Assembly (NCBI GenBank): GCA_014058105.1
Contig: JACGCM010001511.1
Location: forward strand, 62,001 to 126,000
From: Kingdonia uniflora
Taxonomy: Eukaryota; Streptophyta; Magnoliopsida; Ranunculales; Circaeasteraceae
Length of the DNA: 64,000 bases
Direction of reading: 5' to 3'
The translations under genes were made by a program, and so were the position numbers. The notes under the pieces are model-generated. The model had not been told where the DNA came from, made no database searches, and saw only the letters and a list, made by a program, of their open reading frames with translations. Positions 35,391 through 45,969 of this stretch are shown here, piece after piece; the first letter of the stretch is position 1, and every line of letters starts with the position of its first letter.

Positions 35391-35589
35391 GCCCGACCAA
35401 AGATATGCGATACGGGAACTCATAATTTACTTTAATTATTTATGCTATCTAACGGTTAAAAAATGGTGGAGTGGAATCGATGCCTTGGTTTCCACTCTAA
35501 TTTATTTTGAAATTTGTTTCGTTCTTCTTTTTATTTATGTTATTATTTATGCTATCAGTGCAAAATTGAAATTCAACAGATTATTCACA

Positions 35590-35770
35590 GGGTTGTATAC
35601 ACAAGTCACCATTGAATTGCTCGAGAGGAGATGGATTTATGAAGTTTACAGGGCTGAAATTGCAAGATTCGACAAACACTTGGGTTAGTAAGAACATGGA
35701 TCTTGATGAATGTAGAGTCAAGTGCTTGAAGAACTGTTTTTTTATCGCTTATACTAATTGCAATATTACT
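35590..35770 (+). pseudogene. S-receptor-like kinase PAN-domain exon fragment
   Basis: Encodes GCIHKSPLNCSRGDGFMKF, LKLQDSTNTWVS and DLDECRVKCLKNCFFIAYTN, the PAN/apple domain of G-type lectin S-receptor-like kinases with its conserved Cys pattern. The frame ends where the LTR of element B starts at 35771. It lies downstream of the kinase pseudogene at 28950-30330 on the same strand, so it belongs to a second gene copy of a likely tandem cluster. Between 35391 and 35589 nothing is recognised. Confidence 0.85.
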
Positions 35771-36342
35771 TCTAGGGACCTATCCCTCGACCTAATCCAA
35801 ATTCGAACTACCTCAATAACTGACTCACGGATTATACATGCCAAATGTATAATCATCATTGACACCTATACCACGAACTAATAAGATCGTGGATCGAGCA
35901 CTGTAACAAAATATAAGCAAGTTAAAGATACTTGTCTCCCACAAACTAACAGTTCCACATTCAACTACCACTTACCTTATTATCCAGAGAACGTGCTTCT
36001 ATACGATAATTAGCTGGAGGTATGGTTTATATTAAGAAAAAGTTCCAGAAGAGATAGGGACCAGATTTTCTAGATTCTAACGCCAGAATTTCTAGATTCT
36101 AAGCATCTCAAAAGTTTTCATTTCAAGATCAAGCATTTCTAGTTTGAGAGATCATTTGTAATAAGATATTAGCCTATTCAAAGTTATAGTTACTAAACCC
36201 TCAACTTGAGGTCATGGTTTTTTACCTATTTAAAGGTTTTCTGTGCTAAATCACCTGTATCATTTATTGTATTACACTAAGTTTTGTCAAAGGTATATTT
36301 GGTGTAAGATCTAATTTCGAGATACAGAATTAGGCCATTACA
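35771..36342 (+). repeat. 5' LTR of element B
   Basis: About 572 bp, starting TCTAGGGACCTATCCCTCGA (TG altered to TC) and ending TTAGGCCATTACA. Matches the reverse complement of 43807-44420 along its length. The preceding five bases are TTACT. Confidence 0.8.
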
Positions 36343-36344
36343 TT

Positions 36345-36362
36345 TGGCACCGTCTGTAGAAA
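36345..36362 (+). other. Primer-binding site of element B
   Basis: TGGCACCGTCTGTAGAAA starts three bases inside the LTR end and corresponds to the sites in A and E. Confidence 0.75.
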
Positions 36363-36429
36363 AGAATATATTTTTTACGATATCCTAAGGCATATATTTA
36401 CTCTACGACAGCCGTTATTGTGCCAGAAC

Positions 36430-37985
36430 AGGAGTCCAGCTTGATCTTTCAGTTGAGCCGGAATAACTCGCTTAACTATGGGAGAATCTCCACGCCGAGA
36501 GAGAGAAGCATAATGAGCTCAAACGTCAGTTAACTGTTGACTGTGAGCTCTGCGACAAAGGGCTCAAAAGCGATTGTCAAGCTCATTTGATAGCATTTAA
36601 GAAACATGAAAAACATATGACAACTACGTATACCGCATTGTAAGCTTTGTAGGATACTCAACAGGCTCCCCATACCAAAGATCATGATCAAGTGCCAGCG
36701 ATCTCCTGAGTTTCAACACGAGAAAGATTAGGACCTCGAGGAGTAACCAGCAAAGCCATTTCCAAAAATCTTCAGCACGAACCATAAGCTTCAATTCACT
36801 TGGGAAGAGAAGCTCAGTCCGATATCAACAAAGGTCTTTGGCTTTCTAAGCGTCAAGAGGAGGAGCAGTGACCTCAACCCCAGATTTCAGCATGTAAATG
36901 CTTGAGCGAGGGCACCGGTACTCATAATCCTTGACCAACTTGCCAAGTTTCTCAGGCAGCACGACAGTACATCACACAAGAACACATGGTTCAATGTATC
37001 AAGGAGTTGATTGAAGTTCAAGTTCTAGGCACTAAGGATGATTTTATCAAGTTACAAGGTAGTCTGATTACTAAAGAGTTATTTGATATGCAAGTACCAA
37101 CAGGTTTCTATATTATGAAGATATGTAAATGCAAGGGCACCGATCTGAAGGGGCACATTCAGAAATTTTGTGATTCATTGGGATTATACTAAAATCTCAA
37201 CCATATTCTCTGCCGTCTGTTTGCAACAAGTCTATAGGGATAACCACTACGATGGTTCTATTCTCTACCCAAAAATTTTATCCTCTCATTTGACCAGCAA
37301 TAGAAGAATTTTGTCAGAACTTATGCTCACAATAAAGAAAAGGAGGAGAATTTATACTCTCTTATTAGTCTCAAACAGTCACAAGGAAAAACTTGAGGTA
37401 TTTATAAAGAAGTTTCTGGAGCACGCGCAAAAATTAGATAATCTCGATCTGAAAACAACCGTTACTGCTTTTACAAATGCGCTGCAACTCGATTGCAAAG
37501 GAAAGGAGCATCTATTCCTAACCAAACCTGCAACCTTAGAGGATATGACCACCAAGGTCAATGGGTATATCGACCTGGAAAAGATGATTGCCGAAAGCCA
37601 TAATAAATCTACTAAATTTGTTCTAACCACTAAAGGTCAAAACGCAGAACATAATAGTAAACCAAAGGAGGGCCAGGGTAATCAAAAATGTTCGAAGAAA
37701 AATATAGGCATACCTTGGAAAAGAAATTTATTACCCAAGCTGATCCTCCCCAAGATGAATTTGCAAATCCCATTAATTTTTCCCATACTGGCGAAAGACA
37801 AGTTCGACCATATATCTCAAACACTCGAACCAATTGAAGGCAAACCGTACTGGAGTATATTTTCAAAGATGGGAGAATATACGAGTATATCGCCGATCTG
37901 GAATCATACAAGATTGGTGGTTACAAGAAATAGATCGATGCAGTCTAGGTCGAAAATCAAGCTGATGAGAAGCACTTGTACCATA
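36430..37985 (+). pseudogene. Element B gag (degenerate)
   Basis: An N-terminal helical part at 36430-36640 is broken by stops. 36986-37192 is open and carries KELFDMQVPTGFYIMKICKC and TDLKGHIQKFCDSLG. A frame open from 37170 carries HKEKLEVFIKKFLEHAQKLD, VTAFTNALQLDCKGKEHLFL and KPATLEDMTTKVNGYIDLEK, which match the A gag segments in order, then a basic tail. Frames differ between pieces. Confidence 0.78.
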
Positions 37986-38189
37986 TGTGCCACAGTAATA
38001 TGATGAAATCCATCAGATTAACAACTCTTCTAGATTCAAGCAACGAAGATTATCAGAGTGCTGCGATCTTACACCTCAAGATAAAGAAGTCAAACTTCTT
38101 CCAGAATCGAACAATCGCCGACTAAGAATTTTATTCAAGGATTACGATATCAGTCACATCATGTTTCTTCATCGTGACACACTGGTTAT

Positions 38190-38620
38190 CAAATAAAAGA
38201 TAAAGAAATTTATCATTCATACAATGATGATTGATACTGTAGCGGAATTGAAATTCTCATTCAAAGTACGGTCAAGCAGATGGGATTAGCCGATTAAGTT
38301 ATTCCAAGTGACAGCGATATCAGTGGCTTTAATGGCTCCAAGGATAAATACATGGGCAAAATCATCTTACCTATCACTGCTGAACCGGCCACATTTGACG
38401 TTGTATCCTACATCATTAGCACCAAATCTTGTTATCTCAGGATTATGGGCCGCTGTTGGGTCTACAACATGGAAGCAATTGCTTCCACGTATTATCAAGC
38501 ACTTTTCTTTGAGAATATCATTGGCATCTACGAAATCAAAGGTAGTCAAAAGCTTTCCCAGGCTTGCAAAAATGCCATTTCTGCCATCCTCGACACATCT
38601 GACAAATACGTAACATAATA
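38190..38620 (+). pseudogene. Element B protease (degenerate)
   Basis: 38214-38245 reads IIHTMMIDTVAEL, where the active-site DTG has become DTV. In another frame, 38352-38618 reads ILPITAEPATFDVVSYIIS, LRIMGRCWVYNMEAIASTYY and a helical tail, the second half of a plant gypsy retropepsin (LGRxWL-like). Two frames overlap here; only this one resembles protease. Confidence 0.7.
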
Positions 38621-38769
38621 ATTGTAGAAAGTTGGTCACATTGATGACCAGCCTTCAAAAGAAGTACCTACAGAGTACATCGAGATTTATAGGCCTAACA
38701 AAGGTACTTATATTGGTACGAAGCTAATCCAGCACGACAAGGAAGCTCTCATTCTCTTCTTGTAAATGA

Positions 38770-39600
38770 ATCGAGATATCTTCGCTTGGAATTTTAAAGA
38801 AATTCCCAAAGTCAATCCATCTAATGCATGTTACTAATTGAGCATCAATAATAGTGCCACGGTGGTCAAATAGAAATAGAGAAGACTCTCACCTCATTCT
38901 CGATATGAGGTCAACATTGAGATCGATAAGGTTATCCAATTATGATACATTCAAGAAGCAAAGTACCCGGATTTGATCTCTAACATTGTCACAGTTCCAA
39001 AGAAGAATGGGAAAGTACAAGTTTGTGTAGATTTCACCGATCTCAACAAACAAACTTTGAAGGATAGTTTCCCTCTTCCAATCATTCATCAAATTCTTGA
39101 TTCTAAAGCAGGTTATGAGTTCATATCTATGATGCCGCTTCTGGATACAATCAAATACTTCCCTTGGAGGCCGATCAGGAAAAGATAACTTTCATCACTA
39201 AAAGGGGACTTTACTGTAACAAAGTCAAGCCTTTCAAACTGAAGAATGCAGGAGCAACTTATCAACGGTTAATGACAACAATGTTTAAAACATACTTGAG
39301 ACAAATTATTGAAGTCTACAACGATGATCTCTAGTACAAAAGGTTACAGTTAAAGGACCATAACATAGATTTCTTCACGATCTTCCATATTCTACGATCA
39401 AATAGAATACGGCCCAATCCTGATTAATATCAATTTGGTGTGTACTCAGGAAAGTTTCTCGACTATCTCATCAACAAAAAAAGGATTGAAGCTGACCCAA
39501 ATCAAATTTGAGCCCTCAACATCTCCTCTCCGAGAACAATGAAGGACATATATAGACTCGCAGGTAAGATTCCTACTATCAATCGATTATTCTCTAAGTC
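38770..39600 (+). pseudogene. Element B reverse transcriptase (degenerate)
   Basis: 38973-39188 encodes NIVTVPKKNGKVQVCVDFTD and FPLPIIHQILDS. A frame change within the first catalytic box removes the SGYNQ part. Downstream, one frame gives ITFITKRGLYC, FKLKNAGATYQRLMTTMFK and EVYNDDL (catalytic box at 39317-39328, YNDD instead of YxDD with a hydrophobic x), followed at once by a stop. QFGVYSGKFLDYLINKKRIE marks the end of RT. Confidence 0.82.
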
Positions 39601-39699
39601 TTTAGATTAATGCCAGTGGTTGTTCTTACTACTCCGAGGTTGTACCAAATGAGGTAAAGTTTAGCCCATCGATGAGATCCAGTGGACAGTAGAATACAA

Positions 39700-40440
39700 G
39701 GTAGCTTTTCAGGAACTCAAAAACTATCGAGGGAAGTCACCTATCATGAGTACCCCGGTAGACAATGAGGAACTGATCATCTACCTCGCAGTTATAAAAA
39801 ATTCTATCAACTCGGTCCTCATTCGAGTTGAAGGCAAGGTCAAAATGCTAGTCTATTTCATCAGCAAAACCCTCACTCTAGTAGAAACGAGGTATTCTAA
39901 AATTGAACGACTCCTTCTAACTCTTGTTTACATTTCACATAAACTTAAACACTACTTCCTAGCTCATTCAGTAAAGGTCATGATGAACTACCTACTCCAG
40001 GAAGTTTTGTCTAAAAAGGAAAAATCATGAATAGTGTAACAATGGTCAATCAGTTTGGGAGAACATGATATCAAGTTCGAACAATGCCATTCAGTAAAAG
40101 GTAAGACTATTGCCAATTTTCTCATAGATTTTCCTGTTGAATGTCCAAATTTGGAGGAGCAAGACCCTGACCATATTGAACAAATTACAGAAGATCTATC
40201 TGCCAAACCATTTGACAAACGAGCTGAATGGATTACAATGAAAAGGTAGAGACTTCTTACAGATGGTTCAGTAGGACTCAATCCACTTTGATTTTAAAGC
40301 TTCCAGCAATGTCACAGAGTGCGAAGCTTTAATTCATACACTCGACTTAGCACTCGAGCTTGGCATTATGGAGCACTCAGTCTATACAAATTCTTTACTC
40401 ATCATCCACGATTACTCAAAATAGTATAGGAAAAATGACA
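39700..40440 (+). pseudogene. Element B RNase H plus second RNase H
   Basis: 39746-40030 encodes the first RNase H start (NEELIIYLAVIKNSINSVLI, YFISKTLTLVETRYSKIER, LLTLVYISHKLKHYF). 40055-40249 begins the second domain with GEHDIKFEQCHSVKGKTIAN and FLIDFPVECPN. After a stop and a deletion the frame resumes with FKASSNVTECEALIHTLDLA. This matches A and D in order, with part of the Asp-Gly strand lost in B. Confidence 0.78.
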
Positions 40441-40879
40441 AGATGATCAAATATGCAGCCCTTATTGCCGACTGGATGAGCAGATTCGCGAAAGTAACTC
40501 TCGACTAATTACCTCGAGGCGAGAATAGACATGTTGATTCCCAGGCTTTTTTAGCCCAGGTCTTTGGTACTGAAGCATGATATTTATAGATCAAAGTGAT
40601 TTCTAACCCTAGCATTGATCACTATTTTGTATGCACGATCAACACTAGGGGCAATGAAGAGAAAGATGGCGATTAGAGGAAGGCTTTGAATACGACTTGC
40701 TCCTCCTAACCAACCAAAAGAATGCCGACAGTTGATCTAAAAATTGTAGCATTATAAAGTTTAGAGCGGTCATCTATATCACTGCTCGGTGATCGGTCCT
40801 TATCTCAAGTGCCTATCGAAAAAGAAAGCCGATAAAATGTTCAAAGAACAACCTAATGGAACTTGAGGCTCCCACGCCA

Positions 40880-41735
40880 CAGGTCGATCACTTTCAAATA
40901 GAGAAATTACACAAGGAGTATTCTGGCCAGGTATGTGCAAGTAAGCAGAAGAGTACTCATGTAAATGTGATATATGTCAACGATATGGACACATGATCAG
41001 AGCCCCTGCACTCGAACTACATACAAGCAAGGTATTCTTGCCCTTCAAGCGGTGGGTACTCAATTTCGTGGGTAAATTTCCTAATACGCTAGGTAACCGA
41101 TGTTTCTTACTCATGGCAATAGATTACTTTACAAAGTAGGTGGAAGCATTTCCTTTTTTATGTACTAGAGAAGAAGTGTTCATCTCTTTTATCTGGGAAC
41201 ACATTATCACTCGGCTTGGATGCTCCCACCTGATTCGAATCGATAACGGGCAGCAGTTCATTGGAGAAAAGGTCACAACCATCTTAAATAACACGACATC
41301 ATTAATTCCCCTTCAAATCCATACTCCCCTCAAGGCAACGGACATGCCAAAAGTACCAACAAAACCATTGTAGATGGACCCAAGAAAAGGCTTTATTCGC
41401 AAAAGAAAGAAAATTGGATTCGGGAACTCCCTCTCGTCTTATTGGCATACCGTACTATACCTAGACAATCAACTGGTTGTTCCTCTTTCCTCCTGGCTTA
41501 TGGCACAAATGCCGTCATTCCAATGGAGAACCACCATCCTGTCAGAGATAACGAGCAAATAGACGAAGAAAATGAGTTTAAGCTAGCTGATAATATGAAT
41601 TGGATTGATAATACTAGGGAGCACACTATTGTATAATTAAGTCGATATCATCATATGCAAGCAAGGTCGTACAATAGAAGAGTCAAAAGCTGCGAGTTCT
41701 AAATCGACGATCTCGTTCTCAGAGAAATTCCACAA
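40880..41735 (+). pseudogene. Element B integrase (degenerate)
   Basis: The zinc finger end CKCDICQRYGHMIRAPALEL is at about 40960-41025. The core follows with VLNFVGKFPNTLG and AIDYFTK, then at 41140-41373 EEVFISFIWEHIITRLG and IRIDNGQQFIGEKV with the second catalytic Asp (IDNG). The later core, after a frameshift, has LPSYWHTV and TGCSSFLLAYGTNAVIPME. The C-terminal part runs to about 41735. The first catalytic Asp position appears as Asn in LNFVG. Confidence 0.8.
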
Positions 41736-42054
41736 AGCAGAAAAGAAGCAAATGCTGAAAAACTCGCAGAAAATAGCAAAAGTTCTTTCCTCATCCTTGG
41801 CCACATTGGGCTTGGATGCTACTATTTCATGACATAGCAAGGAGTCTGAATCTCTAATCCATGGAACACTAGGCAATTGAAGCGATATTATTGCTAAATC
41901 CCTAGTTTCTCTATTATAGATTACTTTATTCTCGTTCTTTATATTTTAAAAGTGAGATTTTAATCTCCAATGGTGTGCATTTTATTCTACTGAATGAAAA
42001 CTTCCATGCTTTTTCTCACATTAGTCTCTACTCACGCAGAATCTACTAAATCTC

Positions 42055-42340
42055 ATAGGTTAAAGCAAAGGTAATATTAGCATTCAATCGACCATCTATA
42101 CACAGGTTAATGCAAAGGTAATACTAGCTTTCAATCGACCATCTATACAGATTAAAGCAAAGTTAAAAATAGCTTCCAATCGGCATCTATACAGATTAAA
42201 GCAAAGGTGATACTAGCTTTTAATCAGCCATCTATATATATATATCAGCGATTAAAACGAAGGTAATACTAGTTTCCAATCAATGATCACTATTAGACAC
42301 AAGATAAAGCAAAGGTAAAACTAGCTTTAATCTCTCTACA
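42055..42340. repeat. Family-1 minisatellite of element B
   Basis: Five to six units of roughly 45-60 bp, each with GATTAAAGCAAAGGTAATAC then TAGCTTTCAATCG and CCATCTATA. This is the reverse complement of the subunit found in the A and D arrays and sits at the same place, between integrase and the antisense gene. A short TA run interrupts it near 42235. Confidence 0.85.
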
Positions 42341-42412
42341 TGTCTACAACTGCAGAAACAATAAGTTACTTCTGCAGGTCTTTTACTTATAGGAATTCAG
42401 CTGCACTTTCAC

Positions 42413-43745
42413 CTACACATGAGGCCGTGCAGCCATAAAATCTAGAGCTCGAGCAGTTTTAACATTCCTGCCTTGCTCTACCAATTCTGTAGGTCGGGAA
42501 CCTAACTCAATTTCTATGTCGTTCATGAAATCTCCTTGATCTATATCAGCATTACAAATATAGCCTGAGAATTTCATATTGTTATGCAAGGTATCCTTTT
42601 CAAGCTCAAGTCTCTTTACTTCTTCCATAAAATAAGCAATAAAAGCCACTAGCTCCCTCGAGTGTACCTCTTCAGGGACAATCTTTTTGCGATCAAGCAT
42701 GACTAACTCAGCAAACTACTTTTGTAATCTCTGATAACGCTATCGTAAGGCTTTATGTAGAGCACCGTCTTACTCAGCACATTGCCCTAGGCGTGATATC
42801 CCCTCAGTTTACTGTGTTATTATCTCCGCTACTACAGCTTAGATTTATTTATCATTCTTAACTCTTCCACTTCTGCACGAAGTGCCACCAACTCTAGCTT
42901 GCTTACACTACTTCCCCTAACACGAGCTTTATTCAGCAGCTCATCCTTTCTCTTGATCACCCCATTTAAATCATATTCCCTATGGAGAGCACCTTCTAAC
43001 TTAAAATCACCCTCTTTTAAATGTTTATTTCCCTTCCTTACATGAGCTTAAACCCGAACAAGATCAGCCTCCAACTCTTTAATTTAAACTGATGGGTTAA
43101 TCTTGTTACCATTCACTTTCGAGACCTCGGCATCATTCTTTTTCTTCTTGGACCACTCTCCAGCCTCGGCCTTCTTTGCATGCAAATTGGCCATTGCTAA
43201 ATCTGCCTTCAACTTTGCAACCCTTCCATTCAGTTCGTCATACCGATTTTGAACCATCCAATAATCGATATCATTAGCAGGCATGGCCTCACTCAACTGC
43301 TCGACTACATACACTTTTTGAAGCAGCTAGATCATCTCGAGCCTTCACAAGTTTGTTTTCTTTCTTGGCCATTTGACTCTCTAAACTAGCTGCAAGGCTC
43401 CACAACTTTTTTTCTATTACCTCTGATAACTTGATACGGTATTGAGTAGTATCCGCTTCTTTACTTCTTACCATCAACAAAGCTATCCTACTTTTGAACT
43501 TTATTAATTAAGTTTGTGCACCTTCGAGCTCCCCTTGCAATTTTTCTAATCCAATGTCTTTATTTTGATTTGCCTGGTCAGATCATCCACAATCTTCATC
43601 GCCTTGGAAAAATGGATTTGTACTTTGACATATTCATCCCCCCTTTCTTCATAGGCTTCAGTCATCCTATTAAATTTTTGCCCCAAACTCAAAATTGTAT
43701 TAGAGCATCTGTTACACGCTGGAGTGAGCAGTCTTTAATTTGACC
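42413..43745 (-). pseudogene. Antisense coiled-coil gene a2 of element B
   Basis: Encoded on the strand opposite to B gag-pol. 43480-43289 (MLMVRSKEADTTQYRIKLSE), 43314-43084 (YVVEQLSEAMPANDIDYWMV, LNGRVAKLKADLAMANLHAK) and 42700-42413 (YFMEEVKRLELEKDTLHNNM, SGYICNADID, IEIELGSRPTELVEQGR) align in order with a2 of D (60203-61720). Mostly charged heptad-like helices, with no membrane or enzymatic motif. A frameshift lies near 43300 and stops separate the last part. Function unknown; cut off at its 5' end where D begins. Confidence 0.75.
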
Positions 43746-43806
43746 TGCATTATTAAGTTCGATTCAGCAATACTTTACATATACAATCAATACATATTAT
43801 AGATAA

Positions 43807-44420
43807 TATAATGGCCTAATTCTATAAGATCGAGATGGCTCAGAATTAGCTCTTATACCAATGATCCTGTAATAAAAATTAATATGAAATAAGAAATGAC
43901 ACAGGTGACTTGTCGTGGAAAACTTCTGAATAGGCAAAAAACTATAGCCTCGAGTTGAGGTATTTAGTAATTGTGACTTTCATTGCTTGAGACTGATATC
44001 TTATTACATGTGACCTCTCGAACTAGAAATTCTTGATCTTATAAATAAGAAGTTTGGTATTTTAGAATCAAGAAAATATAGTTTCCTTGGTGATTTCTAA
44101 TATATTTTTTTGGTCCTTGTCTCTTTGGGAACTTTTTCTTTATATTGGCCTTGTCCTCAATTCTCTATCGTACTGAAGCACCTTCTCTTAACAACGTAGT
44201 AAGTGGTACTTGACTGAGTGACTATGGAGTTCGTGAGAGACATGTGTCTTTTGCCTTGTTCATGTTTTTAAGTTGTGCTCGACCCACGTTCATCATCAGT
44301 TTATGGCATTGGTGTCAATGCTGACTGTTTATGTCACATGTGGAAAACAGAACTTTGATATGGAGGTAGTTTGACTTTAAATAGTTTGAATTGGATTAAA
44401 TCGAGGGATAGGTCCCTACA
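43807..44420 (-). repeat. 3' LTR of element D
   Basis: 614 bp. In plus orientation it begins TATAATGGCCTAATTC (TG altered to TA) and ends GATAGGTCCCTACA. Same orientation as A's LTR and opposite to B's. The next bases, ATAGCCCCCTCGCAAC, give a purine tract on the minus strand, as expected just 5' of a 3' LTR. Left flank GATAA would be the target-site duplication. Confidence 0.82.
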
Positions 44421-44434
44421 ATAGCCCCCTCGCA
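44421..44434 (-). promoter_or_regulatory. Polypurine tract of element D
   Basis: Minus strand GCGAGGGGGCTAT abuts the 3' LTR. E has GTAAAGGGGCGAATG in the equivalent position. Confidence 0.7.
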
Positions 44435-44675
44435 ACTGAAGTCACAAGTGGCTTTGGTTGCGAAAGAATTTGTGGGTATGTGTTTTGAAGTTAAAAAGGA
44501 AGAAAGTATTAATGTTGATTTGACTATATGAAAATGTATATATTTTTATGGGGGGATGTTTGTGCATTAAATGATGATGGGAATATTGATGTACGCAACA
44601 TTTAGGGTTTTTAGAGTTTCTTCCATTTTGAATGATAATGCTTGGGAAACGTACCTGTACATTAAATATTAGGGT

Positions 44676-44684
44676 TATATAAAT
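44676..44684 (+). promoter_or_regulatory. TATA-like box of the D antisense gene
   Basis: TATATAAAT within AGGGTTATATAAATAGTAC, on the plus strand, between the 3' LTR and the first antisense exon at about 44750. E has CAATAAATACC at 45900-45909 in the corresponding place. It suggests that the antisense gene has its own promoter. Confidence 0.5.
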
Positions 44685-44749
44685 AGTACTTGTACTGAGG
44701 ATCCTGGAAAAGTACATTGTTTGTTAAAAAATATCTGGAAATCTATAGT

Positions 44750-44876
44750 GACAATGGTGAAGACCCAGAGATGGTTTACGAAGAGAGACTCTCTGCTGAG
44801 ATGCAAAAGTTTAAGTTGAGATATTTCAATGATCAGTACTTGGAGATGCCGTCCCCCATTCCCGTTCCATGACGTA
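44750..44876 (+). pseudogene. First exon of antisense gene a1, element D
   Basis: One frame reads PEMVYEERLSAEMQKFKLRY and FNDQYLEMPSPIPVP before a stop. It resembles the start of E's antisense gene (46004-46110: EEKNQRIQKKAMALKQKFF, DMSLPDL). It is separated from the rest of a1 (56290 onward) by the insertion of E. Confidence 0.5.
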
Positions 44877-44900
44877 TCAGGGAATGACAAAAGAAGAAGT

Positions 44901-45057
44901 GACTAATAAGGACAAGTTGGGCGGCGATTTTGTCGGCAGAGTTTCTGACGATGGTAGAGGTTTAGAAAAAGGTGGGAGCTATTGAGCATGACTATAAGGA
45001 GAAAGAATGATAAAGGAGGGATTGGGCAGGGTGGCTGTAGCATAGACGAACAAAATA
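44901..45057 (-). mobile_element. Partial leader of a second E-family copy
   Basis: From GACTAATAAGGACAAGTTGG to the LTR start at 45058, this matches 55395-55545, the gag-start and leader of E. It therefore sits on the wrong side of what should be E's 3' LTR, marking a truncated tandem copy that shared the LTR. Its primer-binding site has been lost to mutation (ATAGACGAACAAAA instead of ACATACGGTGCCAAA). Confidence 0.7.
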
Positions 45058-45750
45058 TAGGGGCCTTGTTTTGTAAAGGGGAAACTTGGCTTTTACACCT
45101 TGAAAGTTACCTTCGGCTAGAAGTGTTGGTAAATATATAAGACTATAAACAACAACTTTATTGAACTAATATACTTACGTGGATTCCATGAATTGGGTTC
45201 TCCATGACCTCTTGCAAGGATTTGAATGATAGACGATTTATATTGAGTTAAATAACAGATTGAGTAAGAAGAAGACAGGGTCTTCGAAGGTAATCATTAA
45301 GGTGGTTTTTGAGAGAGTTTTTCTAACCCCTTTATAGTGTCACCTCCTTCCTATGTATAGGAGATCGAAAAGGGGTGAGTCACCATGCGAGGTTAGATTA
45401 CATGTATATCCATTGGGATTGCTATTTTGAATATAGAGTCAGTTTTGACACTGTAGTTGTCTGGTGGCTTATTTCATTATTTTGTCTGGAAAGCTAGCTG
45501 TCAGGTGTGTCTGTCTTTGACAATGTATTACTATGGTCAAAAAATTTCTGGTGCTGAGTTCTTGTACTGACCGTTTGTCTTTGGCATTGACTATGGTAGA
45601 TAGCTTCGATGATGCCTTCGAGTGTTAGATTAATCTCGAAAAACTTTGTAAAATTTATTGCTAGTCTTGTTGGGATTCGAGTCTCCAGGTAGGCTTCAAT
45701 ATAGCCATCAAGTATTTGACTTGTGCTGGAAGGCTGCGAGTAGGCTACCA
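45058..45750 (-). repeat. 3' LTR of element E
   Basis: About 693 bp; plus orientation begins TATAGGGGCCTTG (TG altered to TA) and ends GAGTAGGCTACCA. The right-hand neighbour CATTCGCCCCTTTACATCG gives, on the minus strand, a polypurine tract. The left neighbour is leader sequence of another copy (44901-45057). Confidence 0.85.
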
Positions 45751-45899
45751 CATTCGCCCCTTTACATCGGGGGCCATGGAAATTATTGTAGATGGCGCGT
45801 GCTGAGAAAAATTGTTGGGCACGGGAAGTTTAAAAGTTGACTGGTATGAATGTGGGTTGTTCCAAGGAGAGTAATTAATGTAAATGCTGATTAAGGAGG

Positions 45900-45909
45900 C
45901 AATAAATAC
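45900..45909 (+). promoter_or_regulatory. TATA-like box of the E antisense gene
   Basis: CAATAAATACC, about 60-100 bases upstream of the first antisense exon (ATG at about 45970 or 46004), between the polypurine tract and the coding region. Weak consensus, but the position matches 44676 in D. Confidence 0.35.
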
Positions 45910-45969
45910 CCTTTAATCAAGGGGGGAATTTAAGTATTGTTCATCTTCTTTCTTGAGTAAGCACAATAA

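Larger units (their letters stand above)
35771..43806 (+). mobile_element. Tat-lineage Ty3/gypsy element B (interrupted)
   Basis: Plus-strand member of the same family as A and D: 5' LTR, primer-binding site, gag, protease, RT, two RNase H domains, integrase, minisatellite and a coiled-coil gene in antisense. It stops at 43806, where the 3' LTR of D begins in the opposite orientation. I infer that the rest of B lies beyond D, right of the window. Confidence 0.85.

Noticed and set aside
43807..44420. 3' LTR of element B
   Set aside because: It is in the opposite orientation to B's 5' LTR and has a polypurine tract on its right side, so it is the 3' LTR of the minus-strand element D.
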